Of a DNA stretch of 64,000 nucleotides, positions 57,139 to 64,000 are shown piece after piece. This DNA comes from Cryptomeria japonica (Eukaryota > Streptophyta > Pinopsida > Cupressales > Cupressaceae). Position 1 is the first letter of the stretch; each line of letters opens with the position of its first letter. The DNA is taken from NCBI RefSeq assembly GCF_030272615.1, contig NC_081405.1, forward strand, positions 21,430,047 through 21,494,046. The letters are read 5' to 3'. The position numbers were made by a program, and so were the translations under genes. The notes beneath the pieces are model-generated. The model was not told where the DNA came from. It searched no databases and saw only the letters and a program-made list of their open reading frames with translations.

Positions 57139-58852
57139 TGATGCATGCTAAAAGGGACACAAGGCAGAGTTCAAACGTTAATATGTTAGTGACAACCAAA
57201 AATAAATATGAATGAACTTAAAAACCTAAACATGCATATCAAGAGAGATAAAAAGAACACAATAATAAGCATACATAAATGAAAGAGAAAAAGAAAACCC
57301 CCCAAGATGCCCCCCAAAATACTCATAGATGCTCCTCCCTTGTTCCTCTCCTCTCCATGTCCCACATGAGTGTAGCTCTCAACTTTTAGCACTATCTATG
57401 GATGTTTTATGAAGATTCAAGATGGTTATGAAAATGAGAACAAATGCATATGCAAGTGTAAATAAGTTACTATGAGAAAGCACCTAATTAGTCTATGTAA
57501 ATTTTAGGAAAATAACAATGCAAATGCTTCTAAATGCTCTCTTAAAAATGACTATAAGTTTGATGCACAAGGATTTCTGATCTTTGAAAATGAATAATGA
57601 GAGCTCTATTTATAGGGAAAATAAGGCAATGGATTGTCAAGATTGAGTAATCTTAACAAGGGCCAGGATTGATGGGTTTGTGATCCATGTGACGACTTTC
57701 AACCCAATCCCATGATGACAAATGTCAATATGAGATGGCTTGAGAGGAGAGGGAAGAAACATTAAATGCTTGAGATTACATGAATGTTACTTTGGGAGGG
57801 TTTGGTTAGGCTTGAATTAGTGAATAAATATTTTATCCAATGAATAATGCCTTTATCCACTGGATAAACTCTTGTGCAAGAGTTAATGGAGATAACCATG
57901 GTGAAAGCAATAAATGCTTTAAGAGACCCATGAGTTAAATGAGGGTTGAGTTAGAGGGAAAGCCTCTAACCATGTGGGTGAGTTGAGTTAACCATTAATG
58001 GTTATGTAAGAGCCATAAATGGTTTGTAAGACTTTGGGGGTTATCTTGTTGAAGGATAAAAAGCCTTTAATGCATTTCAAAGACTTTAGAGGCTTTGAGA
58101 AGTGACTTCTCTTTTCTTAGGAATGTGACAATAATTAGGGAGGGGGATTAGGCTAATTAGAAGGGGATTAGAAGAGTCTAGAAAGGGATTAGAAAAGTCT
58201 AGAAGGGGATTAGTGAGCAAGTGGGTTTGGTGGGTGAGAGAAAATAAGATTTTAATTAAAATAAAATTCATTTATTGCAACTAAAATTGTGCAACTTGCA
58301 TTTGTAGGAGAATGCAAGTTGGGGGGGGGGGGGGGGAACTTTAGAGATTTAAATAAATATTTATTTATTTATTTAAATGAGGAAAGGGGGTTAATTAAAC
58401 AAATATGTTTTATTCATTTAATTGATTGTTAGAGTATGGTTTAATGAGTTAATTTAAATAAATTGAATAATTTATTTAATTAATAGAAGAAGGGTTTTAA
58501 GATGAATTAATTAAATATAAATTTAATTAACTGTTGACTAATGGTTAAATAATCAAATAAATACTAAATATTCATTCAATTAAGTAGACAGATTTATGTG
58601 TCTACATTTGCCCCTCTTTGAGACGGTGCAGTTTATTGTGTCGTTTCAAAGAAAGAAAGATGTATAAGAAATATGCCCCAGAAATGTTAATTTAGTGGGT
58701 GGTATGCCCCCTCGAGAGATGGGCCAAATTTTTTTGAAAAAATCGGGCAATCTCTCGAAAAGAGAAAGAAGTAGTAGGGAGGTAGAATAGAAGAAATGAG
58801 AAATAATAGTGAAAGAATGGGAGAAGAGGGAGTGAATACAGAGAAACGATAA
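57139..58852 (-). repeat. E2 5' LTR (right copy) with extended U3
   Basis: TGATGCATGC at 57139. The conventional end TGTCTACA is at 58599-58606, but similarity to the left copy and the GCTTT duplication place the real end at 58852, 246 bp further. A poly-G run (58321-58336) and three copies of an AAGGGATTAGAARAGTCTAG-like unit (58160-58215; one in the left copy) are local differences. Confidence 0.75.
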
Positions 58853-58857
58853 GCTTT

Positions 58858-58920
58858 AAAGGCTTGGCTCCTAACAAGGTGAACTTCAAAAGAGTTCAGA
58901 ATACTTGTGGGTATTCATCT
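58858..58920 (+). repeat. Copia A 3' LTR, middle piece
   Basis: AAAGGCTTGGCTCC to GTATTCATCT. It continues the LTR broken at 18909 and is broken again by E5. The right half resumes with CATCCCCACTGTGG at 60493. Confidence 0.7.
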
Positions 58921-59195
58921 TGTAATGTCCCCACTTCGAAATAGAATTTAATAATAAATGATAATAATAAAATTAAAACATTAAAAATTAAATTAAAATA
59001 TAAAATAATATAATTAAATATGACTAATTAAAAATTAATTAAGTTAATGAAAAGTCAAAAGACATGAAAGGAAAAGTTGTGACTCCCTCAACAATGAGAT
59101 ATAAAAAAGATAAGAGAACCTCATTTGAGAGGGAGGATAAATTGGAAATGAGAAGTGCAGAACTGATTTAAATAATAAGTGCAGATCTGATTACA

Positions 59196-59316
59196 AAAGG
59201 TTGTGTCCCTTTCAAAGGGTAGAAATAATGAAGAGTTGCACTCTTTCAAATGGTGCTAATGGTGAAAGGGTATGTCTCTTGCTAAAGGGCATACATGATG
59301 AAGAGGTGTGACCTCT
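59196..59316. repeat. Four hairpins at exact 35-bp period in E5
   Basis: Left arms start at 59196, 59231, 59266 and 59301: AAAGG/CCTTT, AAGAG/CTCTT, AAGGG/CTCTT (one wobble) and AGAGGT/ACCTCT. Loops are 3-7 bases. The arms differ between units but still pair. Confidence 0.65.
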
Positions 59317-60000
59317 CCCTCATATTGAGAGATATAAAGGTAAGGAATCAAAAACATCTAGTGAGATCACCATCGATTAGAAAGGATAGTTGCGTAGGCA
59401 GAGGAAAGAGAGGAGGGGGCATGGGAGAGCATTCGGGAGCAGACTTTCGTGACCAGCAGGTAAGAGGTAAGGTATAATATATTATAAACAACTAATATAT
59501 TAATGTTGATTAAACTTAGAGTGTTTATTGAACATAGATAAGGAATGTGTTAAGGCAGTAGTAATATGCATTAAAATTACCATTTACTAAGTATGATAAT
59601 TAATATATTAATATTAATTAATGTATATTTCATTGAGCATTGGTAAGAGTATATTAAGGCTAAAAATGTGTGCATTAATGAATACAATTAATTAATATAC
59701 TAATCTACACATAGGGAATGATTAAGGAATATAGATGTTATCAAGGAAGGTGTAATGCATATGTTAACAATGATAGGGTACATTTGATATGTATATATGT
59801 TAAAGAATACATTAGGAATACATGTTAACATAAAATGTGGATTAGGAAATAAAATAGTACTAAATCATCAAAGTGTATTATAAATGCAAATGTAAACACA
59901 TGTTGGAGGCTATAGGGAGGAAACTCCCTTAGTCTAAGGGAGGGATTATGAAAATCCCTAGGGCAGTATATATACTAATTATTGATATGCATATGTAGGG

Positions 60001-60261
60001 CTTGGTTGATGAGGTTCAACCAAGAGGAGATGGATCTGGCCGGTCCACTTCGAGGACTTGGGTGATGGGATGCATCACCCAAGGCAAGGAATGACACATG
60101 GTCTTCCTTGGAGGGCTTGGGCGTAAGAGGTTACACCCAAGACAAGAACCGAAATAACCTTCGATTTTCTGGAGGGCTTGGATGTAAGAAATTACATTCA
60201 AGACAAGAGTCGAATTCACCTTCGACTTCCTGGAGGGCTTGGAACCAAGATGGGTTCCAAG
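60001..60261. repeat. Five tandem hairpins with compensatory changes in E5
   Basis: CTTGG...CCAAG outer arms with variable inner pairs. Stems: 60001-60009/60016-60024, 60057-60067/60073-60083, 60116-60126/60131-60141, 60177-60187/60192-60202 and 60238-60246/60253-60261. Stem lengths are 9-11 bp, loops 4-6 bases, unit length 56-61 bp. Only one mismatch (60122/60135) and one wobble occur in all. Confidence 0.85.
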
Positions 60262-60492
60262 AAGGTGAGCTTCATGGCTGCCTAAGGACATACTTTGTAT
60301 GGCATTCGTATCCTTTTTTATTAGATTAAAATTATGATTATGTTGATTAAGTATTAGATAAGAATTGTGATTAGTGTTAATTAAGTATTTTAAGGTTAAA
60401 TTGCAAGTTAAATTAGTTATATATGTATATTTGTTGTATTTCTAACAATCTATTTTGCAAGACAGTGATCCCTAACTAGTAGGGACATTACA

Positions 60493-60901
60493 CATCCCCA
60501 CTGTGGTTTTTCCTATTTGGGTTTCCACATCAAAATCATTGTGTTAAGTGGTGAATGTTTTTGTGGTTATGTTTGCTATGGTTAATTTTCTTAACTACTA
60601 AATCCACTTAGATATGATATGATGATCGACAACAATTTGAAATGTGCTTTTACTTTTGTCAATAAAGTATTTGGATGTTTTAATTAAAAGGTTTTGAAAG
60701 TTTCAAAGTTGTTTTACTGTTATTATGTTATGACAGTCAAATTGGTTTACTTGATAGTGATATTGCAATTTGTCAATTCTAAGTTTGACTTGAGAATTTT
60801 CTTTTGTTTGGTGAAAAGTTTATGTCAGTTTTCCAACTACCGATTCACCCCCCCCCTCTTAGTAGTTGACCGGATCCTTATTGATTCATCATACCATCAC
60901 A
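60493..60901 (+). repeat. Copia A 3' LTR, last piece
   Basis: CATCCCCACTGTGG onward, a typical copia U5-side sequence, with a poly-C tract and CTCTTAGTAGTTGACCGGATCC at about 60850-60877. It ends near ACCATCACA at 60901. The exact end is uncertain because the 5' LTR is not in the window. Confidence 0.6.
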
Positions 60902-60938
60902 ATATTTTGGTTTCGAGTTAAGTGAGTTTATCTTTATT

Positions 60939-61515
60939 GAAATCCTTAATGACACGAAAAATCTATGAGCCAATGTATTTTACCAATCCATAAAATTAAA
61001 AAAAACTTAAAAAATTGAGAAGGTAAATACGACTACTAATTATTACTTGTAACACAAATATATCTTTATTTGTCACTAATTTGAGTAACATAGCTTAAAA
61101 TCACACTTCTTGATGTGGAATTTTAGCTTGAAAACTTTTAAAAAATTGTAATTGGTATGTGTAAAAATAAACTCCAAAACCTTTTCTTGTACCCTCCTAG
61201 CCTATTTGAAATTGAAAGAAATGATATCCCTAATGACATGAAACCCCATGAAGTGTGACATTTTACCAATCATCAAAACAAAAAAGATTGAAACATGGGA
61301 AGATAAAGAAAATAAGGCTCCTAAAGATTACTTGTAACATAAAATATCTTTATCTACCAAAAATTTGAGCAAGACAACTCAAACTAACACTTCTTGAGGT
61401 GCATTTTTAGCTTTGATGCTTTTATAAAAAAAAATTGGTAGGTGGAAAACCAAAACCCACAACCTTTGCATGCAATCTCCCAACATATTCAAATTTGGAA
61501 AAATTGAAAGCTATA
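60939..61515. repeat. Diverged tandem duplication of about 280 bp
   Basis: Units near 60939-61215 and 61216-61515 share in order a CTAATGACAYG phrase, TTTACCAATC, ATTACTTGTAACA, TATCTTTAT, AACACTTCTTGA and TTTTAGCTT. No gene is seen. Confidence 0.65.
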
Positions 61516-61697
61516 AAAGGTATACATACTTTCAATGATGTCCATGCAAGAAGAAAATCATGAAGTAGTGGGTACAAATAATTAATAAATATATAGATAA
61601 AGAGGTTAAAATGTTTATTTGTGAGAAAAAAGGAAAACATAATCGCATTACTTGACTATTAACTATTAAATGTAATTAATCTAAAATAATGTTGGTT
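61516..61697. other. AT-rich flank between the tandem duplication and the TRIM
   Basis: I see no gene, repeat or RNA signature in this stretch. Confidence 0.5.
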
Positions 61698-61702
61698 ATT
61701 CA

Positions 61703-62077
61703 TGTTACAAGTGTGGTTGTTGTTGCACCAAAATATCGATTTGTTAATGCCCAATACAACCACTAGACTTATAGAATCCATAGGAGGTGGTTAAGCCATG
61801 TCACAAACCCAAGAACTGCGCTGCACAACACAAGGAGACCAAGGGCACACACTTTTGCAACAATCCCCCCCAGTGCAAGTGAGGGGTTTGAACCCATGAC
61901 TAAGCTCTGATAGTACTTGTTACAAGTGTGGTTGTTGTTGGACTAAAAGATCGACCTGTTAATGCCTAGTACAACCACTAGACTTATAGAACTAATAGGA
62001 GGTGGTTAAGCTATGACACAAACCCGAGAACTGCGTTGCACAACACAAGGAGACCGAGGGTGCACACCTTTGCAACA
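61703..62077 (-). mobile_element. TRIM element (375 bp)
   Basis: Two 160-bp LTRs (61703-61862 and 61918-62077), TGTTACAAGTG to TTGCAACA, with a 55-bp interior. ATTCA flanks both sides (61698-61702 and 62078-62082). Beside the left LTR is a purine tract on the minus strand. Beside the right LTR is GCTCTGATA, the initiator-tRNA-Met site with damaged CCA end. This is the structure of a terminal-repeat retrotransposon in miniature, with no coding capacity and mobilised in trans. The LTR copies are clearly diverged, so it is old. Confidence 0.9.
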
Positions 62078-62082
62078 ATTCA

Positions 62083-63049
62083 AACAATGATAATTTATCA
62101 ATTTATTGTCAGCTACAATTTTTGTGCCATATTAAGGGTTTGAACAAATATAATCCAATTGCTAAAATTTAAAAACCTAAAATACAAGATTAATATAAAC
62201 CATTTCATTCTCTCTAACATATAATTATCTCTAATTATGTAATTTAAAAAATATTTACTTTATAAACTCTCTCTATCCCTTTTTTTTATATGTATGTATG
62301 TAAACATAATCTAAATCTCACAATTGTGGATGGATAATTAAAACCTCTTTAAGTTATAAGATAGTAACATGTTTCTAATTGTGATATTCTTATTAAGATT
62401 GAAATACATAGTTTTTGAATCAAAATCATTGACTCACATATCAATTAGTTTTTCATACAAACTCATATATTATGAAATGAATGATCCACTTAACACTCAT
62501 TATATCTAGATGACACTAATATGAGAGAAACTCTATGATTAAACATGCTTGAATTGAAATAATATTGTGATGAATGACCTCCTTAAAAGTTCAAAAACTT
62601 CACAAATATAATTGTCATCAGTTATATTCATCCCCATGAAATATAAATTTATGTAAGAAAATACATGCTACTATGGTTCTAATTACAAACATATCACAGA
62701 TATCATGGACAATTTAAAATTATATGATAGGCAGGAAATCACATAGCTACTCATTTTTTCTTTCCTCATATAAATCGGATGACTTAAATCACACACACTA
62801 AGCTTTGACTTCTAGAACTTAAAAGTATAAAACACTCAAAATTGACTTACATTTTTAGACTTAATATGTTACTTAGCATGTGGGATTTAAGACTGACCCA
62901 AATGAACAACTGTGTTACTTTCATTGCAATTCAGCCGAAGAAAACAGATTTACATATTGTCTGAAATACAGACTCTGAAAAATGCTTTGCAAATATAAAA
63001 CAAACAAATTAGAAATTTGATGTGATGAGCACAACACTAATCTTGCTTC
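62083..63049. other. AT-rich intergenic DNA
   Basis: I see no gene, repeat or RNA signature here. The right end is the 3' flank of the SPIRAL1-like gene. No AATAAA is obvious on its sense strand. Confidence 0.5.
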
Positions 63050-63377
63050 TCATTTGTGTCCTCCTCCAAGGAGATAGCCAAGAGAAGACACTCCACCTGG
63101 TACGCTCTGCACTTTCGTTGAAGGCCGCTCCTGAAATCAAATAACAAACCCAATCTCTTTAACACCATGAATCACCCACTGCAATGGATTGCTTACAATA
63201 ATTATAAACAAAATCAGATCAACTTACAGTGATGAAATTCCCAGTGTTTTGCCCATCTACCCTTCGATAGTTATTTGAAATGGGCTCACTTTTCTCTGTG
63301 GTGGAGGGAGGAGAGGCTCCACCCAGCAGGTATCCCAACGAGCTTTGCCCCCCTCCATTGCAAACACCACGCCCCAT
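63050..63377 (-). CDS. SPIRAL1-like microtubule-associated protein, two exons
   Basis: Exon 1 is 63377-63228 (50 codons, MGRGVCNGGGQSSLGYLLGG to DGQNTGNFIT). The intron is 63227-63131 (97 bp, GTAAGT to TTTCAG, phase 0). Exon 2 is 63130-63050 (ERPSTKVQSVPGGVSSLGYL to GGGHK, stop TGA). The product is 76 residues. The family signature is complete: N-terminal GGGQSSLGYL, central NNYRRVDGQNTGNF and C-terminal RPSTKV with a second SSLGYL. SPIRAL1 proteins bind cortical microtubules and control directional cell expansion (family knowledge). Known members are about 100-125 residues, so the variable middle is short here. An in-frame ATG 45 bases upstream (63422) would add MSEPTNHLDCELRVR; MGRG is chosen because it is the conserved family start. 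No stops or frameshifts: probably functional. Confidence 0.88.
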
Positions 63378-63420
63378 TCTCACTCTTAACTCACAATCCA
63401 AGTGATTAGTTGGCTCACTC

Positions 63421-63427
63421 ATTTATA
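63421..63427 (-). promoter_or_regulatory. Possible TATA box of the SPIRAL1-like gene
   Basis: TATAAAT on the minus strand, 44-50 bases upstream of the MGRG start. If used, the 5' UTR would be only about 15-20 bases, so a distal promoter with a 5' UTR intron is an alternative. It overlaps the upstream ATG. Confidence 0.35.
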
Positions 63428-64000
63428 AGCAATCTATCTGCTATGAAGAATAGTATGTTAAAACTAATCTGTCTGTGAGAGGGATGATTTCTAAATTACA
63501 ACACAAGGAATAAGGAGAGGCCATCTAAATTAACACCGCTAGATTTGTTGGCATAAGAGTGAGTTATGATCTGGTGCAATCATTTTGAAGATGGTCCAAT
63601 CGGGCTAATCGTTGGTGAATAGTTTCTTTCTGTACTAACAGTGTTAGGGATATCATTTCTTCATTGTGACTGCAAGCTCACATGTCCAAACCACAACGGA
63701 TAGTAATTGATTATCATTATTTTTGCTTAGATATGATTATGTTCAAGATATGTACGTGTCGTGCATTCTGTCGGTCTAGAAGAACTTAAAATTAGGTCTA
63801 ACGTGAAGGACATAGGTGTCCATCAGACTCGGCTCTTTTAGCAAACGTAATTATACACTTCACTTGCTCTTTTCCATTAATAGATAGAGGTCTCCAATAT
63901 TTGTAATATATGGCAATAATGGAATGTTGTTATCTTAAAAGATTTGTGTCTTTTTTATTGGGCAACTCTTTTTTTATTTGGTAGGAGGATTGGTTGATTT
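63428..64000. other. Upstream flank of the SPIRAL1-like gene
   Basis: AT-rich DNA without a recognisable gene. It would contain the promoter of the minus-strand gene. Confidence 0.4.

Larger units (their letters stand above)
18910..58852 (-). mobile_element. E2: Tat-type Ty3/gypsy element, split by E3 and E4
   Basis: Parts: 3' LTR and 3' UTR (18910-20635), 3' UTR with integrase and RNase H (32205-36533), RT back to gag and leader (49571-57138), 5' LTR (57139-58852). GCTTT occurs at 18905-18909 and 58853-58857, a perfect 5-bp target duplication. Joining the two flanks gives a continuous copia LTR. Domain order is gag, protease, RT, vestigial gypsy RNase H, archaeal-type RNase H, integrase, the usual Tat order. 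It is decayed: frameshifts lie in gag and protease, RT has YVED instead of YVDD, and stops are numerous. Confidence 0.88.
58921..60492. mobile_element. E5: solo LTR, 1572 bp
   Basis: Starts TGTAATGTCCC and ends GGGACATTACA, an 11-bp terminal inverted repeat. The flanks CATCT (58916-58920) and CATCC (60493-60497) are a target duplication with one mismatch. No second LTR, primer site or coding domain is nearby, so recombination between two LTRs probably left this copy. Its interior has two tandem hairpin arrays (59196-59316 and 60001-60261). Orientation is not determined. Confidence 0.85.
1..60901 (+). mobile_element. Ty1/copia element A, 3' part, host of the nested insertions
   Basis: Pieces of one copia element lie at 1-22, 15815-18909, 58858-58920 and 60493-60901. 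Positions 1-22 read as the KRGDYVS end of an integrase segment. The next residues of that segment (KFEAKSDEGIF) appear at once after the E1 insertion, at about 15820. RT, RNase H, a polypurine tract and a 3' LTR follow. The LTR is interrupted by E2 and by solo LTR E5. The 5' LTR, gag, protease and most of integrase lie left of the window, so neither a target duplication nor a lineage can be given. It is the oldest layer because every other insertion sits in it or in its insertions. Confidence 0.85.

Noticed and set aside
57139-58852. Independent third element starting at the right E2 LTR
   Set aside because: A primer site lies on its left and a polypurine tract on its right, which could suggest a tandem element. 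The GCTTT duplication and matching flanks fit a single insertion with extended LTRs better.
61703-62077. SINE with tRNA-like B box (GGTTCAAACCC on the minus strand)
   Set aside because: The two 160-bp direct repeats, 5-bp target duplication, purine tract and initiator-Met primer site fit a TRIM better. The B-box-like sequence lies in the short interior.

Overview
This window looks like nuclear DNA of a seed plant, most likely a gymnosperm or conifer (inference). It is AT-rich, about 95% nested LTR retrotransposons, with many large decayed elements and one small host-type gene at the right edge. No prokaryotic signals are present.

Layout. The backbone from position 1 to about 60,901 is the 3' part of a Ty1/copia element on the plus strand (copia A). 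Its 5' part lies left of the window. Four insertions interrupt it. E1 (23-15,814, minus) is a Ty3/gypsy Tat-type element with very long LTRs of about 4.76 kb, inserted in the copia integrase coding region with a GTTAG/ATTAG target duplication. E2 (18,910-58,852, minus, GCTTT duplication) is a Tat-type gag-pol element in the copia 3' LTR. E2 is itself split by E3 (20,636-32,199, minus, TATAC duplication), which keeps gag-protease but lacks the RT/RNase H/integrase core, and by E4 (36,534-49,565, minus, CCTTG duplication). E4 has nearly identical LTRs and no recognisable gag or pol. It carries an intact 907-codon sense ORF of unknown function and an antisense plant-mobile-domain gene. E5 (58,921-60,492) is a solo LTR in the last part of the copia LTR.

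From 60,902 to 64,000 there is AT-rich flanking DNA with a diverged tandem duplication, a 375-bp TRIM element (61,703-62,077, ATTCA duplication) and a two-exon SPIRAL1-like microtubule-regulator gene on the minus strand (63,050-63,377).

How the parts relate. E2, E3 and E4 share the LTR end GTGTCTACA, the same polypurine tract, a hairpin block beside it and a conserved block past the end of pol. E2 and E4 also share a tRNA-Trp-type primer binding site. They therefore look like an autonomous element and two progressively reduced derivatives that would depend on proteins supplied in trans (inference). The most unusual observations are: a reading frame of about 1,065 codons lying wholly inside the E1 LTRs; the E4 sense/antisense gene pair with an apparent antisense intron conserved in E3; 20-bp-period motif arrays beside the primer binding sites of E2 and E4, with the E4 motif recurring in both orientations near its 3' end; and two arrays of hairpins with compensatory changes in E5. 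Most in-frame stops are TAG or TGA where a homologous copy or family consensus has TGG, CAG or CGA, the pattern expected from decay of methylated cytosines.
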